Below, piece by piece: positions 46,787 through 55,574 of a stretch of 64,000 bases of DNA; positions within the stretch are counted from its first letter, which is position 1; each line of letters starts with the position of its first letter. Source of the stretch: Arthrobacter sp. ATA002 (GTDB lineage: Bacteria; Actinomycetota; Actinomycetes; Actinomycetales; Micrococcaceae); NCBI RefSeq assembly GCF_026898095.1, contig NZ_CP114015.1, positions 806,001-870,000 of the forward strand. Reading direction: 5' to 3'. The notes beneath the pieces are model-generated. The model saw only the letters and a list, made by a program, of their open reading frames with translations, had not been told where the DNA came from and did not search any database. Both the position numbers and the translations under genes were made by a program.

Positions 46787-47695
46787 ATGGCCCGCGAAAC
46801 AGGGTTGGAACTCTATAACAGGGTGGCGGTGGAAACGGCGTCGGGAGTCATCCGTTCCTACTCCACTTCCTTTGGACTCGCATCCCGGCTGCTGCCGCCC
46901 CGCACGCGGCTGCAAATCGGCACCATTTATGCGCTGGTGCGGCTCGCCGACGAAATCGTCGACGGAGTAGCCGCGGCCGCAGGCCTCCCGCCGGCCGACA
47001 TCGGCGGAATGCTGGATGCGCTGGAAACCGACACCCGGCAGGCCCTGCGCACCGGCTACAGCGTGAACCTGGTGGTCCATGCCTTCGCCCTGACCGCCCG
47101 GGCCACGGGCATCACCGAGGACCTGACGACGCCGTTTTTCCGTTCCATGCGCGCCGACCTGAAGCGCACGGAACACACCCAGACTACTTTTGACGACTAC
47201 GTCTACGGGTCCGCCGAGGTCATTGGACTCATGTGCCTGCTGTGTTTCCTGGACGGGGTGTCCGTCAGCACGGACCGGGCGAAGCGGCTTCGGGAAGGCG
47301 CCCAGCGGCTCGGGGCCGCGTTTCAAAAGGTCAATTTCCTGCGGGATCTGGCCGACGACTTCGACACCCTGGGCCGCAGCTACTTTCCCGGCGTGACCGT
47401 GGGCGCGTTTTCCGAGGCGGACAAACACCGGCTGCTCGATGACGTCGACGCCGACCTGCTGGTGTCCGGCTCCGCCATCGCCGAACTTCCGCCCGCAGCC
47501 CGCCCCGCCGTCGCACTGGCCCAGGAGCTGTTCGCCGAGCTGTCCCGCCGCCTGCGGGCCACTCCGGCGGTGGAGCTGCGCAGTACCCGGGTCCGGGTGC
47601 CCAATCCCATCAAGCTGCGCATCGCCGGGCAGATCCTTGCCACCCGGGGCCTTCGCCGGGCGCCGCACAGTACCTACGCCGGAAGGCAGCCATGA
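46787..47695 (+). CDS. crtB: Phytoene synthase
   Basis: This 302-residue enzyme condenses two GGPP into phytoene. It shows SYSTSFGLASRLLPPRTR (residues 24-41), the first Asp motif DEIVDG (55-60), the second DLADDFDTLGRSYFP (near 183), and YVYGSAEVIGLMCLLCF. The stop overlaps the crtI start (ATGA). Unlike Corynebacterium glutamicum, no MmpL-like gene separates it from crtE. Confidence 0.96.
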   Translation: MARETGLELYNRVAVETASGVIRSYSTSFGLASRLLPPRTRLQIGTIYALVRLADEIVDGVAAAAGLPPADIGGMLDALETDTRQALRTGYSVNLVVHAFALTARATGITEDLTTPFFRSMRADLKRTEHTQTTFDDYVYGSAEVIGLMCLLCFLDGVSVSTDRAKRLREGAQRLGAAFQKVNFLRDLADDFDTLGRSYFPGVTVGAFSEADKHRLLDDVDADLLVSGSAIAELPPAARPAVALAQELFAELSRRLRATPAVELRSTRVRVPNPIKLRIAGQILATRGLRRAPHSTYAGRQP

Positions 47696-49343
47696 CCCGC
47701 AGGATAGAACCGGCCCCGCGCACCGCCGTCGTCATCGGCGGCGGAATCACCGGCCTGGCCACCGCAGCCCTGCTGGCCCGGGAAGGCCTGGAAGTCACCG
47801 TGCTGGAGAAGCAGCCGGTCACCGGGGGCCGCGCCGGGACCTGGCAAAGCGCCGGCTTCAGTTTCGACACCGGACCCTCCTGGTACCTGATGCCCGAAGT
47901 CTTTGACCATTTCTTCCGGCTGCTGGGCACCTCCGCCGCCGAACAGCTGGACCTGGTCCGGCTGGATCCGGGCTACCGGGTCATTTTCGAAGGAAACGCC
48001 GGGCCGGTGGATATCGCCGCCACCCGTGACGGGAACGTGAAACTCTTTGAAAGCCTCGAGGCCGGCGCCGGAGCGAAGCTGGAGAAGTACCTGGATTCCG
48101 CCGTCGAGGTCTACGACATGGCCAAGAAGCGCTTCCTCTACTCCACCTTCGCGTCCTTCCTGCCCCTGCTGCGGCCCGATGTGCTGCGGCGCGGACCCCG
48201 GCTGGCCCAGCTGCTGCTGCAGCCGCTGAGCTCATTCGTGGCGCAGCGGTTCACTGATCCCCGCATCCGGCAGATCCTGGGTTATCCGGCGGTCTTCCTC
48301 GGCTCCTCGCCGTTCACCACCCCGAGCATGTACCACCTGATGAGCCGGCTGGATCTGGCCGACGGCGTGCTCTATCCCATGGGCGGCTTCACCAGGCTGA
48401 TTTCCGTCATTGCTGACCTGGCCGCCGCGGAGGGCGTCACGATCCGCACCGGCGCCACCGTCACCCGGATCCGCACCACGGAACCGGATCCGGGGCAGCG
48501 CCGCCGGAAACTGCCCCGCGGCAGGCGCCGGGTGCGCGCCACCGGCGTCGAGTACACCGATGCCGCCGGCCAGCTGCTGAGCCTGGACGCCGACCTGGTC
48601 GTTTCCGCGGCCGACCTGCACCACACCGAAACCACGCTGCTCCCGCGGGAGCTGCAGACATATCCGGACAGCTACTGGAAGCACCGCGTTCCCGGCCCCG
48701 GCGGACTGCTGCTGCATCTGGGTGTTCGGGGTGAACTGCCGTCCCTGGCGCATCACACACTGCTTTTCACCTCGGATTGGAAAGAGAACTTCAGCAAAAT
48801 CTTCGGCCGGGAAACATCGGTTCCGGATCCGGCGTCGCTGTACGTGTGCCGTCCCAGCGCGACCGACCCCGGGGCTGCCCCCGAGGGCTGCGAGAACCTG
48901 TTTGTCCTGGTGCCGGTGCCCTCGGACCCGTCGCTGGGTTCCGGCGGCATGGACGGCGCCGGGGATCCCGGGATCGAGGCGATGGCTGACGCCGTGATAG
49001 CGCAGATTTCGGCCTGGGCCGGGATCCCCGACCTCGCCGACCGGATCACCGTCCGCAAAACCGTCGGCCCGCAGGATTTCGTGCAGGACCTGAACTCCTG
49101 GCGCGGTACGCTGCTCGGCCCCGCGCACGTCCTGAAACAGAGTGCCTTTTTCCGCGGTACCAACGCCAGCCGCCGGGTGGACGGCCTGCTCTATGCCGGC
49201 GGCTCCACCCTGCCCGGCATTGGGCTGCCCATGTGCCTGATCAGCGCCGAACTGGTACTCAAAAGGCTCCGCGGAGACACGAGCACCGAGGAGCTTCCGG
49301 TACCGGGTCCGAAGGCCGGGCACCCCGTGGGGGCCGGGCCTGA
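47692..49343 (+). CDS. crtI: Phytoene desaturase (stop codon displaced by a frameshift)
   Basis: This FAD-dependent desaturase of about 550 residues converts phytoene to lycopene. N-terminal motif: VVIGGGITGLATAALLAREGLEVTVLEKQPVTGGRAGT. C-terminal motif: LLYAGGSTLPGIGLPMCLISAELVLKRL. One G is missing from the GGGGG run 49329-49333; with it restored the gene ends at TGA 49341-49343, overlapping the crtYe ATG as expected. As given, the frame instead reads across crtYe in the wrong frame into crtYf, giving a false 791-residue fusion. Confidence 0.93.
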
Positions 49344-49693
49344 TGGGCGCTGTCTATCTGCTGCTGCTGCTGGCGTCGATCGGATGCATGGCGCTGCTGG
49401 ATCACCGGTTCAAGCTGTTCTTTTTCGCCGACGCCCGGCGGGCGGCGCTGGTCACGGGGATCGGCCTGGTGTTTTTCCTGCTCTGGGATCTGGGCGGCAT
49501 CGGCCTGGACATCTTTTACCGCGGGGAAACCCCGATCATGCTCGGCATTGTCCTGGCCCCGCACCTGCCCCTCGAAGAGGTCTTTTTCCTGGCCTTCCTG
49601 TGCTACCTGACCATGGTGCTGTTCGGCCTGGTATCAATGGTGCTGCGCCGGTCCGCGCGGCGCCGTCCCGGACGGCAGCAGGTGAAGCGGTGA
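49343..49693 (+). CDS. crtYe: C50 carotenoid epsilon-cyclase subunit
   Basis: This small membrane protein (116 residues, three hydrophobic segments) is one half of the heterodimeric lycopene-type cyclase that closes the rings of flavuxanthin to decaprenoxanthin. It shows the lycopene cyclase domain pattern LDHRFKLFFF, LWDLGGIGLDIFYRGE and LPLEEVFFLAFLCYLTM, where PLEE is the conserved acidic motif. It overlaps crtI by TGATG and crtYf by GTGA. Confidence 0.92.
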   Translation: MGAVYLLLLLASIGCMALLDHRFKLFFFADARRAALVTGIGLVFFLLWDLGGIGLDIFYRGETPIMLGIVLAPHLPLEEVFFLAFLCYLTMVLFGLVSMVLRRSARRRPGRQQVKR

Positions 49694-50067
49694 CGTACTG
49701 GGCGCTGAACGCCGTGTTCCTGCTTCCGGCCGCGGCTGTGCTGGTCTTTGCGCTGCTGCGCGGACGCCGCGCGGACGGAGGATCCGGATCGGCGGGTACC
49801 GGAAAAGGTGTCCCGGCCGCACTGGGAATCACCGCCGTCGTCCTGCTGCTCCTCACCGCCGTTTTTGACAACCTGATGATCGCTGCCGGGTTGTTCGGCT
49901 ACAACCCGGAGCGGATCTCCGGGGCCTTCATCGGCCGGGCCCCGCTCGAGGACTTTGCCTATGCCCTGGCCGCAGTGCTGCTGCTGCCGGCGCTCTGGAT
50001 GCTGCTGGGAAAGAAACCGGACACTCCAGCGGCGCCGTCCGCCGCCGACCCTGGGGAGAACCAGTGA
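49690..50067 (+). CDS. crtYf: C50 carotenoid epsilon-cyclase subunit
   Basis: The second cyclase subunit, 125 residues. GTG start overlapping the crtYe stop. It carries FDNLMIAAGLFGYNPERISGAFIGRAPLEDFAYAL, where the PLEDF acidic motif and the preceding NLMI region are typical of CrtYf/CrtYd. Three hydrophobic segments. Downstream crtEb overlaps by ATGA. Confidence 0.92.
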   Translation: MTYWALNAVFLLPAAAVLVFALLRGRRADGGSGSAGTGKGVPAALGITAVVLLLLTAVFDNLMIAAGLFGYNPERISGAFIGRAPLEDFAYALAAVLLLPALWMLLGKKPDTPAAPSAADPGENQ

Positions 50068-50950
50068 GCACATCCACCCGGACTCCGGGCTCCACGCTGC
50101 GGATGCTGCTGGTCTCGTCCCGGCCGCTGTCCTGGGTCAACACCGCCTATCCGTTTGCAGCGGCTTACCTGATCACCACCGGCGGGATCGACCTGGCCTG
50201 GGTGCTGGGAACGCTGTACTTCCTGATTCCCTACAACCTGGCGATGTACGGCATCAACGACGTTTTCGACTATGAGTCGGATCTGCACAATCCCCGCAAG
50301 GGAGGCGTGGAGGGCGCCGTCCTGGACCGCGGGTTCCACCGCATCACGCTCTGGGCGGCACTGGCCACCAACGTACCGTTCCTGATCGCGCTGGTGTTTT
50401 TGGGCAGCCCGCTGTCCTGGCTGGTACTCGCGGTCAGCGTGTTCGCCGTGGTGGCCTACAGTGCTCCGGGGCTCCGCTTAAGGAACGCCCGTTCCTGGAC
50501 TCCCTGACCTCCAGCACGCACTTTGTATCCCCGGCCGTTTACGGACTGGTCCTGGCCGGGGCAGTCTTCACCCCGGGGCTGTGGGCAGTCCTGGGGGCGT
50601 TCTTCCTCTGGGGCGTGGCCAGCCAGGCCTTCGGCGCCGTGCAGGATGTGGTGCCGGACCGGGAGGGCGGCATTTCCTCGATTGCCACCGTGCTGGGGGC
50701 CCGGGCCGTGGTCCGGTTCGCCGCCGGAGCGTACCTTGCGGGCGGGCTGCTGATGCTGCTGACGCCGTGGCCGGCCGTGCTGGGCGGGCTGCTGGCCGTG
50801 CCGTACATTCTCAACCTGCTGCCGTTTTGGTGGATTACCGATGCTGACTCGGACCAGGCCAACGCCGGCTGGAAACGGTTCCTGAAGCTGAACTTCCTCA
50901 CCGGATTCCTCGTGACCATGCTCATCATTTGGTACTGGCCCAACCGCTAG
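50064..50950 (+). CDS. crtEb: Lycopene elongase, UbiA-type prenyltransferase (frame broken once)
   Basis: A membrane prenyltransferase of about 295 residues that adds two C5 units to lycopene, giving the C50 flavuxanthin. First Asp motif: NDVFDYESDLHNPRK; second: GAVQDVVPDREGGISS; both typical of UbiA enzymes. The frame shifts by minus one near 50478-50481 (LRF then KERPFLDSLTSSTHFVSPAVYG). Last gene of the operon; the gene order crtYe-crtYf-crtEb is that of decaprenoxanthin producers, whereas Micrococcus places the elongase first. Confidence 0.92.
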
Positions 50951-51071
50951 CGGAGCACCGGCCCTGACGGCCGAACGCCGTCGTCCTTGGAGCCGGCGCG
51001 GCTGACCGCCCTCATTTCCCTCCGCAGAATGTAGGATCCAACGCGGCAGAACCTCCCATTGAAGACACAAA

Positions 51072-51108
51072 AGCGGCCGGCCCCCGAAGGGACCGGCCGC
51101 TGCTGCTT
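51072..51108. terminator. Hairpin between the crt operon and katA
   Basis: AGCGGCCGG (51072-51080) pairs with CCGGCCGCT (51093-51101), followed by a TGCTGCTTTT stretch. It lies between convergent crtEb and katA. Confidence 0.8.
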
Positions 51109-51158
51109 TTACCGGTTAGCCGAACTGCCGGAGACCGGTGTCGGCTGAGGCGCCGAAG

Positions 51159-52649
51159 TTACTCGGCAACGCCTACGAACTCAGCCTTTTCGATCGGCGT
51201 GGTGTCGCCGGCCGCAAGGTTCAGGCGCAGCTTCTCGCCCAGGGTCGCGTCGACGTTGGTCCAGTACTGGATCGCGGCTTCGCGGATGTGCGGGCGCTGC
51301 ACGCCGGAGACGGCGCCGGTGATCGTTTCGAGGAAACGCTCCTTGGCTGCGTCGTCAAACACCTCGCGGTACAGCGTTCCGGCCTGGCCGAAGTCGCTGT
51401 CCTCGGAGTGCAGGGTGGCGGCGGCGCGCACCAGCATGCCGTCGCTCTCCCAGGAACCCTCGCCCGCACGTGCGGCGTCGGCTACGGGGCCGCCCAGGGT
51501 GTTGGGCGCGTAGACCGGGGTCTCGGGGGAGTTGAAGAAGTGACGCTGCGCGCCGTCCTGCGAGTAGTTGTTGACCGGAGCCTTCGGTGCGTTCACCGGC
51601 AGCTGGTTGTAGTTGGCGCCGATGCGGTACCGCTGTGCATCCGGGTAGGAGAAGATGCGGGCCATCAGCATCTTGTCCGGGCTGGCGTCAATGCCGGGGA
51701 CCAGGTTCGCGGGGGACAGGGCCACCTGCTCGATCTGGGCGAAGAAGTTCTCCGGGTTGCGGTTCAGGGTGTGGGTGCCCACCTTGATCAGCGGGTAGTC
51801 CGCGTGCGGCCAGACCTTGGTCAGGTCGAACGGGTTGAACCGGTAGGTCTTGGCGTCTTCGTACGGCATGACCTGCACGTGCAGGTCCCAGGACGGGAAG
51901 TTGCCTTCGGCGATGGCCTCGTACAGGTCGCGGCGGTAGTAGTCGGCGTCAGCGCCGGCAATCTTCTCGGCCTCGGCACCGTTGATCTCGGAGTTGCCCT
52001 GGTTGGACGTGAAGTGGTACTTCACCCAGAAACGCTCGCCGGCGGCGTTGATCCACTGGTAGGTGTGCGAGCCGAAGCCGGGCATTTCACGCCACGACGT
52101 CGGGATGCCGCGGTCACCCATCAGGTACGTGACCTGGTGTGCGGACTCGGGGGAGTTGGTCCAGAAATCCCACTGCATGTCGGCGTCGCGCAGGCCGGAG
52201 CCCGGGAGGCGCTTCTGCGAGTGGATGAAGTCCGGGAACTTGATGCCGTCGCGGATGAAGAACACCGGGGTGTTGTTGCCGACGATGTCGTAGTTGCCCT
52301 CGGAGGTGTAGAAACGCAGCGCGAAGCCGCGAACGTCGCGCCAGGTGTCGGGAGAGCCCTGCTCGCCGGCCACCGAGGAGAAGCGCTGGACGGTTTCCGT
52401 CACGGTGCCCGGCTGGAAGACAGCGGCGCGCGTGTACTTGGAAACGTCTTCCGTGACGACGAACTCACCGAATGCTCCGCCGCCCTTGGCGTGCACGATG
52501 CGCTCCGGGATGCGCTCCCGGTTGAACTGGGCCAGCTTCTCGACCAGGTAACGGTCGTGCAGGGCAATTGCCCCGTTGGCGCCGGCGCTCAGTGACTGGT
52601 CGTCACTGCCGACCGGGGTGCCGGTCTGGGTGGTGGTGAAGTTCGACAT
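51159..52649 (-). CDS. katA: Catalase, monofunctional haem type
   Basis: This 496-residue enzyme breaks down hydrogen peroxide. The catalytic His is in [14 protein letters not shown] (His53), the catalytic Asn in [12 protein letters not shown] (near 126), and the haem Tyr in [17 protein letters not shown]. Length and sequence fit small-subunit clade 3 catalases. The ATG at 52649 is preferred; a longer in-frame start would add 28 unrelated residues overlapping the fur gene. It follows the fur-family gene by 34 bases and is probably cotranscribed. Confidence 0.96.
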   Translation of the reverse strand: MSNFTTTQTGTPVGSDDQSLSAGANGAIALHDRYLVEKLAQFNRERIPERIVHAKGGGAFGEFVVTEDVSKYTRAAVFQPGTVTETVQRFSSVAGEQGSPDTWRDVRGFALRFYTSEGNYDIVGNNTPVFFIRDGIKFPDFIHSQKRLPGSGLRDADMQWDFWTNSPESAHQVTYLMGDRGIPTSWREMPGFGSHTYQWINAAGERFWVKYHFTSNQGNSEINGAEAEKIAGADADYYRRDLYEAIAEGNFPSWDLHVQVMPYEDAKTYRFNPFDLTKVWPHADYPLIKVGTHTLNRNPENFFAQIEQVALSPANLVPGIDASPDKMLMARIFSYPDAQRYRIGANYNQLPVNAPKAPVNNYSQDGAQRHFFNSPETPVYAPNTLGGPVADAARAGEGSWESDGMLVRAAATLHSEDSDFGQAGTLYREVFDDAAKERFLETITGAVSGVQRPHIREAAIQYWTNVDATLGEKLRLNLAAGDTTPIEKAEFVGVAE

Positions 52650-52683
52650 GCTCTCTCTTTCAATAAGGGGTGGTGCGGTGACG

Positions 52684-53133
52684 TCAGGAAGCTTGTGCGG
52701 CGCAGTCGGCGCAGAGCCCGCGGTACAGCACATCCGCGATTTGGATGGTCATACCGTGGGTGTTCTCCGGCGTCAGACAGGGCGCATGCCCCACGGCGCA
52801 GTCAACGTCCTCGATCCGTCCGCATCCGGTGCAGATCGCGTGGTGATGGTTGTCATCCACGCGCGTCTCGTATCTGGCCGGGGAATGCGGCGGCTCGATC
52901 TTCCGCAGCAGGCCAATGTCGGTCAGGTCTGTGAGGACCACATAGACCGACTGCAGGCTGATGCCGGGAAGCTCGCTGCGTACTGCGGCGGCGACGTCGT
53001 CGGCCACAGCATGCGGCAGGTGCTCGACGGCCGTGAGGACCGCCAGCCGCTGCTTCGTGACCCGACGGCCGTTGGCACGCAGCGCTCCGGTCCACCTTTC
53101 GGTGGCCGCGGTGGGGGCTGCTGTCGATGTCAT
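52684..53133 (-). CDS. Fur family peroxide/iron-responsive repressor (FurA/CatR type)
   Basis: A 149-residue metal-dependent repressor. The N-terminal winged helix is [30 protein letters not shown]; the metal site [14 protein letters not shown] (His96-98) and two CxxC pairs (101/104 and 141/144) form the regulatory and structural zinc sites. Location immediately upstream of katA is typical of FurA/CatR/PerR-type regulators that respond to peroxide. It is preceded by a perfect 19-bp palindrome, indicating autoregulation of the fur-katA operon. ATG at 53133 chosen; GTG six bases upstream also possible. Confidence 0.92.
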   Translation of the reverse strand: MTSTAAPTAATERWTGALRANGRRVTKQRLAVLTAVEHLPHAVADDVAAAVRSELPGISLQSVYVVLTDLTDIGLLRKIEPPHSPARYETRVDDNHHHAICTGCGRIEDVDCAVGHAPCLTPENTHGMTIQIADVLYRGLCADCAAQAS

Positions 53134-53152
53134 GCACACCAGCTAACCACTA

Positions 53153-53171
53153 ATTATGAATAATTCATAAT
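53153..53171. promoter_or_regulatory. Fur/PerR-type operator palindrome
   Basis: ATTATGAATAATTCATAAT is a perfect 9-1-9 palindrome, 19 bases upstream of the fur-family start, and the most AT-rich segment of the local sequence. Confidence 0.8.
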
Positions 53172-53223
53172 AAGACCCGGATGGCACACTGGAGGGAGAC
53201 GGACAACATGACGGGGAGATCCA

Positions 53224-53982
53224 GTGGCAGGCATCAAGACCCAGGCGCACCAGCAGCGCGTGAGGGTTCGCGAATACGACGTCGATATCCGCACCTACGG
53301 CTCCGGGGCCGCCCGGGTGGTGCTGGTGCACGGCATCGGGGCGTCGGGACGCTACTACTCCCGCCTGGTGGAGGAGCTGGCAAAGACGTCCACCGTGCAT
53401 ACGGTGGAAATGCCGGGTTTCGGGTCGACCCCAACGCCGGACAGCGGCCTGGATATGGCCGACTTTGCAGCTGTCACCTGTGATGCCCTGCGTGCTGCAG
53501 GCATCGGTCCCGCCCAGTGGGTGGGGCACTCGATGGGCTGCCAGGTGGTGACGGAAATGGCGCTGATGGCTCCGGAACTGGTCACCTCCGTGGTGCTGCT
53601 GGGGCCCACCATCAACCGCGGCGAGCGCAATGCCGTGCTGCAGGGCTTCCGGCTGGCGCAGGACTGCCTGCGCGAGCCCCCGGCGATCAACTGGATCCTG
53701 CTCACCGACTACCTGCGGGCCGGTCCGCGCTGGTACCTGCGCACCATGCCCAAGATGGTGCGGCACCGGCTCGAGGAGCGCATCGGCAAGGTTCAGGCTC
53801 CGGTGACTCTGGTCCGCGGCGAACGGGATCCGATTGTGCCCGCCGGCTGGCTGCAGGAGCTGGCAGCCGCGCGGCCCGGTTCCGCCGCGGTGGAGCTTCC
53901 CGGGCAGCCGCATGTGTGCATGTTCACCGAGCCCGCGCAGACCGCTGCGCTGCTGCGGGAAGCGGCGACTTCCCGGCCGTGA
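53224..53982 (+). CDS. Alpha/beta hydrolase
   Basis: A 252-residue alpha/beta hydrolase. Nucleophile Ser is in WVGHSMGCQVVTEMA (near 100); the oxyanion region is VLVHGIGASGRYY; the acid lies in VRGERDPIVP and the His in GQPHVCMFTEP. No signal peptide. GTG start with GGGGAG upstream. The stop overlaps the next hydrolase start (GTGA), so the two are coupled. Substrate unknown; divergent from the fur-katA operon. Confidence 0.87.
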   Translation: MAGIKTQAHQQRVRVREYDVDIRTYGSGAARVVLVHGIGASGRYYSRLVEELAKTSTVHTVEMPGFGSTPTPDSGLDMADFAAVTCDALRAAGIGPAQWVGHSMGCQVVTEMALMAPELVTSVVLLGPTINRGERNAVLQGFRLAQDCLREPPAINWILLTDYLRAGPRWYLRTMPKMVRHRLEERIGKVQAPVTLVRGERDPIVPAGWLQELAAARPGSAAVELPGQPHVCMFTEPAQTAALLREAATSRP

Positions 53983-54713
53983 CATTCGCGCATTTGACAT
54001 TCGCGCATCTGCGCCGCCGGCTGACCCAGGCCCGTGCCTGGGCGGCCGACTACGCCTACGTGGGCTACTGGCAGGTGCACGGGTTCCTCTTCCGCAGGGA
54101 TCCCTCCGCCTATTTGGCGCCCTCCAACGCTCCGGACGCTCCGGACGTCCCGCGCCGGCCTGTTGTGCTGGTGCCCGGTGTCTATGAGACCTGGCAGTTC
54201 CTGCGGCCGCTGGCAGAGGCGCTTTCCGCCCGGGGGTATCCGGTGCACACGGTGGCGCCGCTGGGCTACAACCGCGGCCGGGTCGACCGCATGGCACTGC
54301 TGGTCCAGCAGTATCTGGTGGAAAAGGACCTCAGCGGAGCCGTGGTGGTGGCGCACAGCAAGGGCGGGCTGATCGGCAAGCAGCTGATGCTGCTGCCCGA
54401 AGGCGGCCGGCGCGTGGAGCACATGATTGCCGTCAATACTCCGTTTTCCGGCTCCGTTTACGCGAACTTCTTCATCCTGCCGTCCGTCCGGGCCTTCGCG
54501 CCCCGCAACAAGTTCCTGCGCCGGCTGCAGGAAAGCCGGGACGTGAATGCGCGCATCACCTCGGTGTACAGCAGCTTCGATCCGCACATCCCCGGCGGTA
54601 GTAATCTGCCCGGTGCCCGCAATATCCAGCTCGAGACGATGGGGCATTTCCGTCCCATCGGTGATCCGCGGCTGCTGGCCGTGCTGGAGCAGGAACTCGA
54701 GCGGGAGCCTTAG
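53979..54713 (+). CDS. Alpha/beta hydrolase, lipase/esterase-like
   Basis: A 244-residue hydrolase. VLVPGVYETWQFLRPLAEALSARGYPVHTV is the oxyanion strand, VVVAHSKGGLIGKQLM holds the nucleophile Ser (A-H-S-K-G), and LETMGHFRPIGD the His. The AHSKGG form resembles triacylglycerol lipase/PGAP1-like enzymes. The GTG at 53979 overlaps the previous stop; a 15-bp near-perfect tandem repeat (53981-53995, 53996-54010) doubles the segment TFAHL and offers a second start (TTG) 15 bases in. Partner of the preceding hydrolase, perhaps with linked substrates. Confidence 0.82.
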   Translation: MTFAHLTFAHLRRRLTQARAWAADYAYVGYWQVHGFLFRRDPSAYLAPSNAPDAPDVPRRPVVLVPGVYETWQFLRPLAEALSARGYPVHTVAPLGYNRGRVDRMALLVQQYLVEKDLSGAVVVAHSKGGLIGKQLMLLPEGGRRVEHMIAVNTPFSGSVYANFFILPSVRAFAPRNKFLRRLQESRDVNARITSVYSSFDPHIPGGSNLPGARNIQLETMGHFRPIGDPRLLAVLEQELEREP

Positions 54714-55453
54714 GAAGCCCCGCGGGCCAGCGCCTGTTCGACGGCGGCCTCCGCTCCGCCGGTCCACGGCTCCCCGTGGCCGGTCAGCAGGACGGGCGCG
54801 TTGGTCTTTGCGAGCAGGTCCAGGGACTGCAGGGCCTCCGGGCTGTCCGCGGTGGCGGCGCCGGAGACGATCTGCGGTCCCTTGGTCCCGGTATAGGGAT
54901 TGAGCGTTACCAGCGAATCGCCGCAGATCAGCACGTCCCGGTCCGGATAATGCAGGGCCACGTGGCCCGCGGTGTGCCCCGGCGTGTGGATAATCTGCGG
55001 GCTGCCGGGAAGGGCTGCGCCGGACTCGCGGCCGAGGCTGTGCACATCGGTCACGCCGCGGACATTCAGCGCGCCGGCCAGGGTCATCGCGCCCAGATAG
55101 GGGATCGCTTTGGGGTAGCGGACCGGATACAGGAACCGGTTGTTTTCATGTTCATACCGGTAGGGATGGGCGGCGATGTAGCGGTCGTCGTCGTGCACCA
55201 GGATCGGGGTGCGGAACTCCTGCCGGATTCGGGCGGCACTGCCCACATGGTCAAAGTGGGCATGCGTCAGGACCAGTGCGGTGACCGAACCGGGGCCGTA
55301 GCCCAGCTCCCGGACGGCCCGGGACAGCTCCGGCCACATACCGGGCAGGCCGGCATCGATGATAGCCAGGCCGTTGTCATCCTCCACCAGATAAGTATTG
55401 ACGTAGGCATGTTCAATGCGGTGGATTCCGTCTGCGACGTTCCGGATAAACAC
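54710..55453 (-). CDS. Metallo-beta-lactamase fold hydrolase
   Basis: A 247-residue MBL-fold protein. The zinc motif is TALVLTHAHFDHVGSA (HAHFDH at 64-69); later ligands are HTPGHTAGHVALHYPD and CGDSL. The GTG start has GAGGAGGT upstream. Its 3' end overlaps the convergent hydrolase by 4 bp. Closest to the glyoxalase II-like/quorum-quenching type superfamily; substrate unknown. Confidence 0.87.
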   Translation of the reverse strand: MFIRNVADGIHRIEHAYVNTYLVEDDNGLAIIDAGLPGMWPELSRAVRELGYGPGSVTALVLTHAHFDHVGSAARIRQEFRTPILVHDDDRYIAAHPYRYEHENNRFLYPVRYPKAIPYLGAMTLAGALNVRGVTDVHSLGRESGAALPGSPQIIHTPGHTAGHVALHYPDRDVLICGDSLVTLNPYTGTKGPQIVSGAATADSPEALQSLDLLAKTNAPVLLTGHGEPWTGGAEAAVEQALARGAS

Positions 55454-55562
55454 GGTGACCTCCTCGGCAGCTGGGACAGTACTGCCTCCATCCTAAGCAT
55501 GCTGTCTATCTGCGTGCCGGGCGCGGGCCGGGCCGGCGGACGGAAGCTCCGCCGCTCCGGCT

Positions 55563-55568
55563 TAGACT
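55563..55568 (+). promoter_or_regulatory. -10 element (TAGACT) six bases before the MFS gene
   Basis: TAGACT ends six bases before the GTG at 55575 and there is no Shine-Dalgarno, so the message is probably leaderless. Confidence 0.5.
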
Positions 55569-55574
55569 TCTCGG

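Noticed and set aside
45593-47668. A 691-codon minus-strand open frame
   Set aside because: Antisense to crtE and crtB; no recognisable domain.
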